Made by a program: the position numbers and the translations under genes. 64,000 nucleotides of DNA from NCBI GenBank assembly GCA_026392455.1, contig JAPLCB010000007.1, positions 52,194 through 116,193 on the forward strand, given 5' to 3'. The first letter of the stretch is position 1. The number at the start of each line of letters is the position of its first letter. Shown piece after piece: positions 8,037 to 16,270 of this stretch. This stretch comes from Propionibacteriales bacterium. GTDB taxonomy: Bacteria > Actinomycetota > Actinomycetes > Propionibacteriales > Nocardioidaceae. The notes below the pieces were generated by a model, which saw only the letters and a list, made by a program, of their open reading frames with translations, was not told the DNA's origin and did no database searches.

Positions 8037-9083
8037 ATGAGCATGGTTTCGCAGGCAACGGTGCCGTTGCGTCTGGTCTCTGACCTCGACGTCGTGGAGG
8101 TGGCCCCTACCCGGGTCCCGCGGACCGAGTTCGGGGGCGGGAGCTACCGCTCGGCTCTGCTTGCCGGTGTCCTGTCCCGCACGGTCAAGCCGTTCATCTC
8201 GGTCTGGGCCTGGGTGCCGTTGGCGCCGTGGCCGTACTTCCTCGCCGACTACGCGGGTCTGGCCCTGCGGCCCGTTCCCGGGACGACGTTCGAGCCGATG
8301 GAGCTGCCGACCTGCACCGCCGAGGTTCTCCGGACGCCGTCGGTGGAGGACCGGGTCATCGTCTACCTGCACGGTGGTGCCTTCGTCGTCGGCGGTCGCT
8401 TCCTGCACCGCCAGCTGATGTCCCGGATCGCCGAGGACACCCGTGCCAGCGTCGTCGCCGTCAACTACCGCCAGCTCCCCAAGCACCCGGTCAGTGCCTC
8501 GATCGCCGACGGTCTCGAGGCCTACCGCTACGTACTGGAGTCCGGCGTCCCGGCGTCCCAGGTCGTGATCATGGGTGACTCGGCCGGTGGGTACCTGACG
8601 TTCCAGGTCGCGCTCGCCGCTCAGGCGGCCGGCCTGCCGCTGCCGGCCGGACTGGTGGCGCTCTCGCCCCTGATCGACTTCGACGGGACCGCCAAGGTCG
8701 CGGCGGACTCGGCCGAGACCTGCGCGCTGTTCCCCAAGCACTGCTTCGAGGGCCTCGCCGAGGTGGTGCTGCGCGCCTCCCGCCGGGCCGGCGAGCCGCA
8801 CGCGCTCCCCGCGAGCCCGAGCGCGGCGGCCCTGCACGGACTCCCGCCGTCGTTGATCCAGGCCAGCTCGGCCGAGATGGTCTTCCCCGACGCCGAGGCG
8901 ATGGCCGCGTCGCTGCTCGCTGCCGGTGTCGACGTCGAGCTGCAGGTCTGGGACCACCAGGTGCACGTCTTCCAGGCTGCCGCCGGGGTGGTCCCCGAGG
9001 CCGCCCAGGCGTTGGAGGAGATCGTCGCGTTCGTCGACCAGGTCATCCCCGACCAGCTCTGGGACGCCGCTCACCCCTGTTGA
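8037..9083 (+). CDS. Alpha/beta hydrolase fold-3 esterase (HSL family)
   Basis: Carboxylesterase/lipase-like protein (348 aa) of the hormone-sensitive-lipase family. The HGGAFVVGG oxyanion motif, the GDSAGG nucleophile elbow, an Asp near PDAEAMAAS and the His in WDHQVHVF complete the triad. The first 75 residues include a hydrophobic segment near VWAWVPLAPWPYFLADY that may touch the membrane. The ATG at 8037 was chosen because GGAGAAGGG lies seven bases before it. A lower-GC stretch at 7930-8000 probably holds the promoter. The stop lies within the first of two GTTGAGCAGGG direct repeats. Confidence 0.87.
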   Translation: MSMVSQATVPLRLVSDLDVVEVAPTRVPRTEFGGGSYRSALLAGVLSRTVKPFISVWAWVPLAPWPYFLADYAGLALRPVPGTTFEPMELPTCTAEVLRTPSVEDRVIVYLHGGAFVVGGRFLHRQLMSRIAEDTRASVVAVNYRQLPKHPVSASIADGLEAYRYVLESGVPASQVVIMGDSAGGYLTFQVALAAQAAGLPLPAGLVALSPLIDFDGTAKVAADSAETCALFPKHCFEGLAEVVLRASRRAGEPHALPASPSAAALHGLPPSLIQASSAEMVFPDAEAMAASLLAAGVDVELQVWDHQVHVFQAAAGVVPEAAQALEEIVAFVDQVIPDQLWDAAHPC

Positions 9084-9111
9084 GCAGGGGCCGACACTCG
9101 GTTGAGCAGGG
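9079..9111. repeat. Short direct repeat GTTGAGCAGGG (two copies)
   Basis: GTTGAGCAGGG occurs at 9079-9089 and again at 9101-9111. The first copy supplies the TGA stop of the esterase gene. A related GTTGAGCA follows the stop of the FKBP gene near 30463 and precedes the gene at 20611, so this may be a degenerate member of the GGTTGAG repeat family seen elsewhere in the window. Confidence 0.45.
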
Positions 9112-9127
9112 CTTGGTGCTCGCCCGC

Positions 9128-9277
9128 TAGGGTCTCTCCGTGATCGTCGCTTCGCTCCTCAACGGGTTCTCGGCCACTCGGTCACGAGCACGCTCGGGCA
9201 CTCGGTGTTCGTCGCTCCGCTGGCACTGGAGCAAGCTCCGTGCCGACTCCACTCGTTCGCGTAGCCTCGACCCGTGA
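9128..9277 (+). repeat. Leaderless mini-ORF repeat unit upstream of gpgS
   Basis: TAGGGT (9128-9133), a six-base gap and GTG at 9140 open a 45-codon frame starting VIVASLLNGFSATRSRA. Its TGA (9275-9277) overlaps the GTG of gpgS. A second -10-like TAGCCT (9262-9267) lies inside it, six bases before the gpgS start. The unit is homologous to the tandem units upstream of pdtaS at 42136-42305 (shared GTGATC-TCGCT-CGCTC-TCAAC and CACTCGGTCACGAGCA-GCTCGG blocks). Whether the peptide is made is unknown. Confidence 0.65.
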
Positions 9278-10221
9278 GTCCCGTCGACGCTTGGTTCGCC
9301 GCCAACACCAGCTCCTGGTGCGACCAGGCGCTGACCGACCTGGTCGCGGCCAAGGCGGCCAGCGGCACCAGGGTGAGCCTGGTCGTCCCGGCGCGCAACG
9401 AGGCCGCCACGGTGGGCGACGTGGTCACCCGGGTCCGGGAGGCGTTGATGGAGACCACCGCCCTGCTCGACGAGATCGTCGTCATCGACTCCGACTCGAC
9501 CGACGACACCTTCGCCGTGGCCGAGGGAGCGGGCGCCGCGGTCTACCGGGCCGGGGAGATCCGGCCCGAGCTCGGGGTGGCCACCGGCAAGGGCGAGGCG
9601 ATGTGGAAGTCGCTCTTCGTCACCACCGGGGACGTCCTGGTCTTCATGGACGCTGACCTCCTCGACTGGGACACCCACTTCGTTCCAGGACTGCTCGGCC
9701 CGCTGCTGCTGCGGCCCGAGATCGAGCTCGTCAAGGGCTACTACGAACGTCCGTTGGCCGATGGCTCCGAGGATGACGGTGCGTACGAGGGCGGGCGGGT
9801 CACCGAGCTGGTCGCCCGTCCGCTGCTGAACTTCTTGTTCCCCGAGCTCGCCGGCCTGGTCCAGCCGCTGGCCGGTGAGTGGGCCGTGCGGCGGTCGTTG
9901 TTCAGCCGGCTGTCGGTGCCGACCGGGTACGCCGTCGAGACGGCCGCGCTGATCGACACCGTCGGGCTCGTCGGGGTCGACGCGATCGCCCAGGTCGACC
10001 TGGGGCGCCGTGCGCACCGTCACCAGGCGCTGCGTGACCTCGGGGCGATGAGCACCCAGATCCTGACAGCGGTGTGGAGCCGCACCCACCCGCACGGAGC
10101 CGGTGACCTCCCGCTGCCGCTGCGCCAGTACCTCCCGGTCGACGGCGTGATCGCTCCGCGCACCCGGTACGTCGACATCAGCGAGCGCCCGCCGGCCAAC
10201 ACCTACCTGGAGCAGGCATGA
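9274..10221 (+). CDS. gpgS: Glucosyl-3-phosphoglycerate synthase (GT81)
   Basis: Makes glucosyl-3-phosphoglycerate from an NDP-glucose and 3-phosphoglycerate, the first step of glucosylglycerate and methylglucose-lipopolysaccharide synthesis. The protein (315 aa) has the N-terminal WCDQALTDLVAAKAASG, donor site VPARNEAATVGDVV, DSDSTDDT, metal site FMDADL, and LVKGYYERP, all typical of the GT81 family. GTG 9274 follows TAGCCT by six bases (leaderless). Its stop overlaps the next start (ATGA). The gpgS-folP2 neighbourhood is also seen in mycobacteria (Rv1208-Rv1207). Confidence 0.93.
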   Translation: MSPVDAWFAANTSSWCDQALTDLVAAKAASGTRVSLVVPARNEAATVGDVVTRVREALMETTALLDEIVVIDSDSTDDTFAVAEGAGAAVYRAGEIRPELGVATGKGEAMWKSLFVTTGDVLVFMDADLLDWDTHFVPGLLGPLLLRPEIELVKGYYERPLADGSEDDGAYEGGRVTELVARPLLNFLFPELAGLVQPLAGEWAVRRSLFSRLSVPTGYAVETAALIDTVGLVGVDAIAQVDLGRRAHRHQALRDLGAMSTQILTAVWSRTHPHGAGDLPLPLRQYLPVDGVIAPRTRYVDISERPPANTYLEQA

Positions 10222-11081
10222 CCCTCAAGCTCGGCCGGCAGTCGTTCGCCGATGACGCCACCTTGATGATGGCGATCGTCAACCGGACCCCGGACTCCTT
10301 CTACGACAAGGGAGCGACCTGGGCGGAGGACAAGGCCTTCGACCGGGTGGTCCGGGTGGTCGACGAGGGTGCCGAGATCGTCGACATCGGCGGGATCAAG
10401 GCCGCGCCCGGGGTCTTCATCGATGCTGACGAGGAGAAGGCCCGGGTGGTCGGGTTCGTCGCCCGGGTCCGCGACGCCTTCCCGGACCTGGTGATCTCGG
10501 TGGACACCTGGCGCGCCAGCGTCGGCCGCGCGGTCTGCGAGGTCGGCGCGGACGTCCTCAACGACGCCTGGGGAGGGGCCGACCCCGCCCTGGTCGACGT
10601 CGCGGCCGAGTTCGACGCCGCGATCATCTGCACCCACACCGGCGGTGCCACCCCCCGGACCCGTCCGTTCCGGGTCGAGTACGACGACGTGGTTGCCGCC
10701 GCGATCACCGACACCACGGCCTACGCCGCTCGCGCTCTGGCGGCCGGCGTCGCCCGCGACAGCATCGTGATCGACCCCGCGCACGACTTCGGCAAGAACA
10801 CCTTCCACTCCCTCGAGCTCACCCGTCGGCTGCACGAGATGGTCGCCACCGGGTGGCCGGTCCTGGTCTCGTTGTCGAACAAGGACTTCGTCGGTGAGAG
10901 CCTCGACCTGCCGGTCGGCGAACGCCTGACCGGCACCTTGGCGGCCACCGCGATCAGTGCCCTGGCGGGAGCCCGGATCTACCGGGTGCACGAGGTCGTC
11001 GAGACCCGGCAGGTGGTCGACATGGTCAACACGATTGCCGGTCGGCGGCCGCCGCAGCGCGCGATCCGGGGGTTGGCATGA
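10218..11081 (+). CDS. folP2: Dihydropteroate synthase-like protein, FolP2 type
   Basis: TIM-barrel pterin-binding protein (287 aa). It keeps the general DHPS layout (IVNRTPDSFYD, ISVDTWRASVG, LNDAWGG, IDPAHDFGKN, R-H near IYRVHEVVETRQ). However, the pABA loop that normally reads DIGGESTRPG is DIGGIKAAPG, and the pterin motif begins IVNRT rather than IVNVT. These changes, and the position after gpgS, match mycobacterial FolP2, which has been reported to lack DHPS activity; folate synthesis by this protein should therefore not be assumed. Confidence 0.87.
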   Translation: MTLKLGRQSFADDATLMMAIVNRTPDSFYDKGATWAEDKAFDRVVRVVDEGAEIVDIGGIKAAPGVFIDADEEKARVVGFVARVRDAFPDLVISVDTWRASVGRAVCEVGADVLNDAWGGADPALVDVAAEFDAAIICTHTGGATPRTRPFRVEYDDVVAAAITDTTAYAARALAAGVARDSIVIDPAHDFGKNTFHSLELTRRLHEMVATGWPVLVSLSNKDFVGESLDLPVGERLTGTLAATAISALAGARIYRVHEVVETRQVVDMVNTIAGRRPPQRAIRGLA

Positions 11082-11569
11082 GAGTCGTCCTGGTCCCCTC
11101 GACCCTGGCCCTGCTGCCCGACTACACCAGCATCGAGGACCCGATCGCCGACCTGCGGGCTTCGGTGGATGCTGCTGTCGCCTGGCTGCTGGCCGACGGG
11201 CCGGCGGCGGTGCGCGGCGCGACCCCCGCCGCGAAACGCATCGGCGACGAGCTGCTCGGGGACTACCGCGGCAGCGGCCCTGGGCTGCTGGTCGTCGCCA
11301 ACGGGACTGCGACCCGGACCGAGAAGGCGCCGGGACACTTCGACGAGCGGGCCGAGGGCTTCGACGCCCTGGTGGGCGCAGCGCTGCGTACCGGGGACTT
11401 CGGGCCGCTGGCCGACCTCGACCTGGACCTGGCCGGGGAGCTCTGGGCTCCGGACGCGTCGGCCCTCGTCGCGTTGGCAGGCCTGGTGACGACGAGCGCG
11501 GAGACCGACTACGACGCGGCGCCCTACGGCGTCCAGTACTGGGTGACGAGGTACACGTGCGCGTCCTGA
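11078..11569 (+). CDS. Conserved actinobacterial protein, unknown function
   Basis: Protein of 163 aa starting MRVVLVPSTLALLPDYTSIEDP. The opening LVPSTLALLPD and the layout recall the actinobacterial proteins annotated as class III extradiol dioxygenase subunit-B-like, but I see no clear metal ligands, so this is only a suggestion. No signal peptide or membrane helix. It is coupled to folP2 through ATGA and overlaps the reductase gene downstream by 13 bases, so it is part of the gpgS operon. Confidence 0.75.
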   Translation: MRVVLVPSTLALLPDYTSIEDPIADLRASVDAAVAWLLADGPAAVRGATPAAKRIGDELLGDYRGSGPGLLVVANGTATRTEKAPGHFDERAEGFDALVGAALRTGDFGPLADLDLDLAGELWAPDASALVALAGLVTTSAETDYDAAPYGVQYWVTRYTCAS

Positions 11570-12225
11570 TCGACACCACGTCCGCCCCCAGCGAGAGTCT
11601 CGTCGACCTCTACCGGCCGCCGCGGCTGCCGTGGTTGCGGGTGAACATGGTGAGCACCGTGGACGGCGCCGCCAACGGGGAGTCCGGCACGAGCGGGTCG
11701 ATCAACAACGAGGCCGACAAGGCAGTGTTCGACGCGCTGCGGGCGCAGGCGGATGCCATCGTGGTGGGTGCGGGGACAGCTCGGACCGAGGGGTACCGGG
11801 TCGCTGACGTCCCGCTGGTGATCGTGTCCCACGCCGGTCGGGTGCCCGACCAGCTGCGGGACGCCGAACCCGGCGCGGTGCTGCTCGCGGTGTGTGCGAG
11901 CGCGCCGGGTCGGGCCGAGGCCACGAAGACCCTCGGGGCCGACCAGGTGATCGTGGTCGGCGACACCCAGGTCGACCTGGTCGCCTTGAAGGCGGCCCTG
12001 GTCGCGCGCGGACTGACCAACCTGCTCAGCGAGGGCGGACCGCACCTGTTGCGCGACCTGATCGCGTCCGGTGCTGCCGATGAGCTCTGTCTCACCGTGG
12101 TTCCCCGGGCGATCGCCGGCGTGCACCCCAGGATCCTGACGGGGGAGTCGGTCGGTGCCGAGCTCGACCTCGCGGTTCTCCTGGAGCAGGACGGAACCCT
12201 GCTGGCCCGCTACCTGCTCCGCTGA
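11557..12225 (+). CDS. Pyrimidine reductase family protein (RibD C-terminal domain)
   Basis: NADPH-dependent reductase of the RibD C-terminal/DHFR-like fold (222 aa). Diagnostic segments are LPWLRVNMVSTVDGAANG, the dinucleotide region ALRAQADAIVVGAGTARTEGY and LSEGGPHLLRDL. No deaminase domain is attached. It may act in riboflavin synthesis or be one of the orphan RibD-like reductases common in actinobacteria. The GTG at 11557 overlaps the upstream gene; an in-frame ORF extends further 5' but only as a shadow of the neighbours. Confidence 0.85.
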   Translation: MRVLIDTTSAPSESLVDLYRPPRLPWLRVNMVSTVDGAANGESGTSGSINNEADKAVFDALRAQADAIVVGAGTARTEGYRVADVPLVIVSHAGRVPDQLRDAEPGAVLLAVCASAPGRAEATKTLGADQVIVVGDTQVDLVALKAALVARGLTNLLSEGGPHLLRDLIASGAADELCLTVVPRAIAGVHPRILTGESVGAELDLAVLLEQDGTLLARYLLR

Positions 12226-12265
12226 AAACCGTCCGGTGGACCGGGGGTTCTGGTTCCCTGGACCG

Positions 12266-13933
12266 GTGGCCCCGACCCTCGACTACGACGTGCTGGTGAT
12301 CGGGTCGGGCTTCGGCGGCAGTGTGAGTGCGCTGCGGCTGACCGAGAAGGGGTACGCCGTGGGCGTGCTCGAGGCCGGGCGGCGCTGGAACCCCGAGGAC
12401 TTCCCGGACACCAGCAGCGATCCCCGCAAGCTCGTCTGGCTGCCGCGGCTGAAGATGACCGGCACGATGCGGATCAGCCCGATCGGGACGTGCACGGTCG
12501 TCAGCGCCGCGGCGGTCGGAGGGGGCTCGATCATCTACGGCAACACGCTGTACGAGCCGCTGGACGAGTTCTGGACCGACCCGCAGTGGGCCCACATCAC
12601 CGACTGGCGCAGCGAGCTCGCGCCGTACTACGACCAGGCCCGGCGGATGCTGGGCGCTGCGGAGAACCCGCGTACCAGTGCGGCCGACGACCTCCTCCTC
12701 GACGTCGCCCGTGACCTCGGGGTCGCGGACACCTTCCACCGGACCCAGGTCGGGGTCTTCTTCGGGGAGCCGGGCGAGACCGTCAGCGACCCGTTCTTCG
12801 GCGGCGCCGGCCCGGAACGGACCGGTTGCACCTTCTGCGCGCGCTGCTTCAGCGGATGCCCGACGAATGCGAAGAACACCCTGCTGACGAACTACCTGTA
12901 CCTCGCCGAGCAGGCCGGCGCGCAGGTCCACGAGCTGACGACGGTGACCGACGTGCGCCCCCGGGCCGCCGGGGGCTTCGAGGTCAGCACCGTCGCGTCG
13001 GACGCCTGGTTCGGACGCCGGGGCCGTACCTTCACGGCCGAGCAGGTGGTCTTCTCGGCCGCTGCCCTCGGCACCCAGAAGCTGCTCCACCGGCTCAAGC
13101 GCAGCGGCGCGCTGCCGGACCTCTCGCCGCGGCTCGGCGAGCTGTCGCGGACCAATTCCGAGGCCGGCCTGATGGTGATGAGCCGGACCCGGCGCGACAT
13201 GGCGGACGGCGTTGCGATCAGTGCGTCGATCCATCCCGAGCCGCACACCCACGTGGAGATCTGCCGCTACGGCCCGGGCCAGGACGCGTTGCTGTCGAGC
13301 AGTGCGCCGCTGATCGACGGAGGGCCGCGGCGGGTGCTGCGGCTGCTCGGTCAGCTGCTCCGTCATCCGTTGACGCAGGTGCGGTTGATGACGATGAAGC
13401 AGAAGGCCGAGGGGTCGGCGTTCATCCTGGTGATGCAGTCGTTGGACAACTCGGTGACGTCGTACGTCCAGCGCGGCTGGTTCGGGACCAGGTTCCGGAC
13501 CCGGCAGGGCACCGGGGACCCCAATCCTGACTGGATCCCGATCGCGCACCGGATCACCCGGATGTTCGCGACCAAGATGGGCGGCGAGCCGCGCGGGTCG
13601 ATGGCCGATCCGTTCAACCAGCCGGTGACCGCGCACTACCTCGGCGGAGCCGTCATCGGGTTGACGTCGGACGAGGGGGTGGTCGATCCCTACCAGCGGG
13701 TCTTCGGGCACCCCGGCCTGCACGTCATCGACGGTGCTGCAGTCTCGGCGAACCTCGGGGTGAACCCGTCCCTGACGATCACGGCGCAGTCCGAGCGCGC
13801 CGTGGCGTTCTGGCCCAACAAGGGCGACAGCGACCCGCGGCCGCCGCTGGGCGGGGCCTACCGGCGCCTCGCTCCGGTGCCGCCCCGGAACCCGGTGGTT
13901 CCGGCTTCGGCCCCGGGTGCGCTGCGCTACTGA
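12266..13933 (+). CDS. GMC oxidoreductase, cholesterol-oxidase-like
   Basis: FAD-dependent oxidoreductase (about 555 aa). Dinucleotide motif DVLVIGSGFGGSVSALRLTEKG, then a substrate domain with SAAAVGGGSIIYGN and a conserved cysteine cluster CTFCARCFSGCPTNAKN like that of actinobacterial ChoD-type proteins. C-terminal GMC motif HVIDGAAVSANLGVNPSLTI. No signal peptide. It probably oxidises a sterol or other hydroxylated lipid; the KstR-like operator and thiolase genes nearby fit. GTG 12266 was chosen because it directly precedes the FAD domain; GTG 12236 is possible. The 3' end overlaps the convergent gene by 7 bases. Confidence 0.84.
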   Translation: MAPTLDYDVLVIGSGFGGSVSALRLTEKGYAVGVLEAGRRWNPEDFPDTSSDPRKLVWLPRLKMTGTMRISPIGTCTVVSAAAVGGGSIIYGNTLYEPLDEFWTDPQWAHITDWRSELAPYYDQARRMLGAAENPRTSAADDLLLDVARDLGVADTFHRTQVGVFFGEPGETVSDPFFGGAGPERTGCTFCARCFSGCPTNAKNTLLTNYLYLAEQAGAQVHELTTVTDVRPRAAGGFEVSTVASDAWFGRRGRTFTAEQVVFSAAALGTQKLLHRLKRSGALPDLSPRLGELSRTNSEAGLMVMSRTRRDMADGVAISASIHPEPHTHVEICRYGPGQDALLSSSAPLIDGGPRRVLRLLGQLLRHPLTQVRLMTMKQKAEGSAFILVMQSLDNSVTSYVQRGWFGTRFRTRQGTGDPNPDWIPIAHRITRMFATKMGGEPRGSMADPFNQPVTAHYLGGAVIGLTSDEGVVDPYQRVFGHPGLHVIDGAAVSANLGVNPSLTITAQSERAVAFWPNKGDSDPRPPLGGAYRRLAPVPPRNPVVPASAPGALRY

Positions 13934-14859
13934 GTCCAGGGATCCTCGCGCCGCCACAGGGTCGGCAACGAGAGGTGGACACCGTCCGCGTCGGCCAGGC
14001 GGCCCAGCACGGCGAGAGTGACGTCGAGGTCGTCCCCGGCGTACGGCAGCGCGCGCAGCGGCCTGTCGCTCGGGTGCATCGGCAACGGGGCGAAGAAGTC
14101 GTCCCAGTGGGTCAGCACCACCCGGCGGGCGCCGACGGCCCGGACCGTCTCGGTCCAGTACGACGTCAGGTACTCCTCGCTCTGCAGCCCGAGCTGCCCG
14201 ACGCCCAGGTAGGCCACGTCGGCCTGCCGGCCGGTCAAGGACCCGGCGACGAAGCCGGCACTGCCCTGGATCAGCGTGCTCGGACCGCTGAGGTGGTCGA
14301 CCAGGACCGACCAGGCCTCCCCGCACCGGTACGCCGCCGCCCGTGCCGGCGGGACCACCGGCGCGGTGATCTCGCCGGGGTACCGGTCCGGCGGGCAGTG
14401 GTCGGACTCGACCAGGGTGACGGTCCAGGCGCCGAGGGTGATCGGATCGCCCGGTACGGCAACGGTGATCCGCTCCTCGGGCAGCCGCCCGCCGCGGCCG
14501 ATCTGGGCGGTCGAGGTGCCGCCGATCAGCCGGGCGCCGGTGCGGTGCGCGACCACGGCCGCATCCAGGGCGTGGTCGAAGTGGCTGTGCACCGGGATCA
14601 CGGCCTCCAGCCGCCGGGTCCCCAGGGCCTTGTCGAGGCAGGCGTCGATCCGGCCGACGTTCGGGGAGATCTTGGTGATGGCGACGTCGAGCAGCGGCGG
14701 ACGGCTGAAGTAGCCGTCGGTCAGCAGCGCGGAGACCCCGTCGTCGAGCAGGATCGTGCTCACCCCGAGGAAGGTCGCGCTGAGCGGCCCGCCCGCCGTC
14801 GGTACGTCGAAGAGGTCCGCGTGGGCGGCCAGGTCGGGTCGGCCGAGCTTCAGACGCAT
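13927..14859 (-). CDS. Metallo-beta-lactamase fold hydrolase
   Basis: MBL-fold protein (310 aa) with the metal motif HSHFDHALD and further ligands suggested by ESDHCPP and TLIQGSAGF and the late His in LTHWDDFF. The family includes UlaG-like lactonases and RNases; the substrate is not readable here. It starts ten bases after the cyclase stop with AAGGAG as ribosome-binding site, so cyclase and MBL protein form a two-gene operon on the minus strand. Confidence 0.83.
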   Translation of the reverse strand: MRLKLGRPDLAAHADLFDVPTAGGPLSATFLGVSTILLDDGVSALLTDGYFSRPPLLDVAITKISPNVGRIDACLDKALGTRRLEAVIPVHSHFDHALDAAVVAHRTGARLIGGTSTAQIGRGGRLPEERITVAVPGDPITLGAWTVTLVESDHCPPDRYPGEITAPVVPPARAAAYRCGEAWSVLVDHLSGPSTLIQGSAGFVAGSLTGRQADVAYLGVGQLGLQSEEYLTSYWTETVRAVGARRVVLTHWDDFFAPLPMHPSDRPLRALPYAGDDLDVTLAVLGRLADADGVHLSLPTLWRREDPWTQ

Positions 14860-14869
14860 CGCTGCTCCT

Positions 14870-15700
14870 TCATGACGATCCGATCACGTGCCAGAGGTCG
14901 TAGGACCCGTCGAACCCCTTGAGCTCGACGGACTCGGCCGGGGTGAACTCGTAGACGCCCTCGAGAGCGCCGACGATCTCGCCGGTGACCAGGACCTCGC
15001 CACCCTGGGCCTGTCCGGCGACCCGGGCCGCCAGAGCCACGTTCTGCCCGAAGTAGTCGCCGTCGCGCTCGATCGCGGTGCCGGTGTGCAGCCCGATCCG
15101 CACCCGGATCGGAGTCCGGCGGAGCTCGCGGCTGCGGTTCCAGTTCGCACCGAGCGCGCGCTGGATCTCCAGCGATGCGGCGATCGCCAGCTCCGGGGTG
15201 CTGAAGACCACCATGTGGCCGTCCCCGAAGCTCTTGACGATCAGGCCGCGGTACTTCTCGACGTACGTCTCGATCAGGTTGTCGTGGGCGCCGAGCACCT
15301 TGATCCAGCGGGCGTCGCCGAGCTGGGTGTTGAGCAGGGTCGAGTTCTCGATGTCGGAGAAGAAGATCGTCACGGTGCCGTCGTCCGCGGCCATCCGGCC
15401 GATCGCCGTCCGTTGGTCGGCGGCCCACCGGTTGAAGTCCTCCAGGGTGCTGACCAGCATCCCGCCGACCCCCTGCTCGCGGACCCGGTTGACGGCCTCG
15501 AACACCGACCGGACCGCGGTCCCGGCGGTGAGCACGGCGCGCTGGGTCGGGTTCTCGGGCAGCGCCGCGGGGATCCGGGCGGCGGCCTCGGCGAGCTCGG
15601 CCCGGGTGCGGATCAGGGCCCGCACCGCGGCTCCGAGCGCAGCCAGGGCGATCACGAGCGCCCCGGCCAGGATCCAGGCGAGAGCGGTGGCGTCGAGCAC
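14870..15700 (-). CDS. Membrane-anchored class III adenylate/guanylate cyclase
   Basis: Makes a cyclic nucleotide at the membrane (276 aa). One N-terminal membrane helix (about residues 6-28), a coiled stretch, then a single cyclase catalytic domain: metal Asp motif TIFFSDIENSTLLN, KSFGDGHMVVF, RVRIGLHTGTAIERDGDYFG, NVALAARVAGQAQGGEVL. No receiver, HAMP or AAA domain. The GTG at 15700 was chosen because it precedes the helix; the frame is open further upstream over the KstR-like operator. CRP-like sites in this window could be downstream targets (inference). Confidence 0.85.
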   Translation of the reverse strand: MLDATALAWILAGALVIALAALGAAVRALIRTRAELAEAAARIPAALPENPTQRAVLTAGTAVRSVFEAVNRVREQGVGGMLVSTLEDFNRWAADQRTAIGRMAADDGTVTIFFSDIENSTLLNTQLGDARWIKVLGAHDNLIETYVEKYRGLIVKSFGDGHMVVFSTPELAIAASLEIQRALGANWNRSRELRRTPIRVRIGLHTGTAIERDGDYFGQNVALAARVAGQAQGGEVLVTGEIVGALEGVYEFTPAESVELKGFDGSYDLWHVIGSS

Positions 15701-15750
15701 GGTCAAACTGTGGCACACGGATGTTTCGCGGACCGCACCCGTGAGATAGT

Positions 15751-15764
15751 GAGAACACGTTCTA
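15751..15764. promoter_or_regulatory. KstR-like operator
   Basis: GAGAACACGTTCTA is a near-perfect palindrome (AGAAC-N2-GTTCT) and matches the mycobacterial KstR motif TAGAAC-N2-GTTCTA except for its first base. It abuts a -10-like TAGATT (15763-15768), about 50 bases upstream of the DUF35 gene, and lies between that gene and the divergent cyclase. KstR is a TetR repressor relieved by cholesterol-derived CoA thioesters. Confidence 0.6.
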
Positions 15765-15817
15765 GATTTCGGGACGGGCCTGGCGGCCCTCCTCACCCAC
15801 CGCTCCAGAGGGATTCC

Positions 15818-16270
15818 ATGACTGCCACCACACCGGCCATCGAGGGCTGGTTCACCACCGGCCCCGAGCCGGCCCTGATCGGTTCGGCGTGCACGACGTG
15901 CAGCACGGTGTTCTTCCCGCGCACGGCTGGCTTCTGCCGCAACCCCGCCTGCAACGGCGACGAGTTCACCGACACCGAGCTGTCGCGCCGTGGCCGGGTC
16001 TGGTCCTACACCGACGCGCAGTACCAGCCGCCGGCGCCGTACATCGCGCCGACCGACCCCTACGTCCCCTTCGCGCTGGCGGCGGTGGAGGTCCCCGAGG
16101 GCATCGTGATCCTCGGCCAGGTCGCCGACGGGTACACGGTCGACGACTTCCAGGTCGGGGACGAGATGGAGCTGGTCGTCGAGACCCTCTACACCGACGA
16201 CACCGGCGACCGGACGATCTGGCGCTGGCGCCCCGTGCCGGTCGAGCCTGTCGAAACCAAGGAGGCCTGA
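15818..16270 (+). CDS. Zn-ribbon/OB-fold DUF35 protein, thiolase partner
   Basis: Small protein (150 aa) with an N-terminal rubredoxin-like zinc site (C-x2-C in SACTTCST, C-x4-C in FCRNPAC) and a C-terminal OB fold (RGRVWSYTDAQYQP, VILGQVADGYTVDDFQVGDEMEL). DUF35 proteins bind acyl-CoA and pair with lipid-transfer-type thiolases or aldolases in steroid side-chain degradation. AGAGGGA precedes the ATG. It is coupled to the thiolase gene (TGATG). The last codons (VEPVETK) come from a GTCGAGCCTGTCGAAACC repeat-like sequence. Confidence 0.88.
   Translation: MTATTPAIEGWFTTGPEPALIGSACTTCSTVFFPRTAGFCRNPACNGDEFTDTELSRRGRVWSYTDAQYQPPAPYIAPTDPYVPFALAAVEVPEGIVILGQVADGYTVDDFQVGDEMELVVETLYTDDTGDRTIWRWRPVPVEPVETKEA
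16241..16258 (+). repeat. Short GTCGAGCCTGTCGAAACC repeat-like sequence within the DUF35 gene
   Basis: The 3' end of the DUF35 frame contains GTCGAGCCTGTCGAAACC, which shares its ends with the longer GGTTGAG...CGAAACC repeats at 24119, 24874 and 63549 but lacks the middle. It encodes VEPVET in a hydrophilic tail that the fold would not need. Confidence 0.35.
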
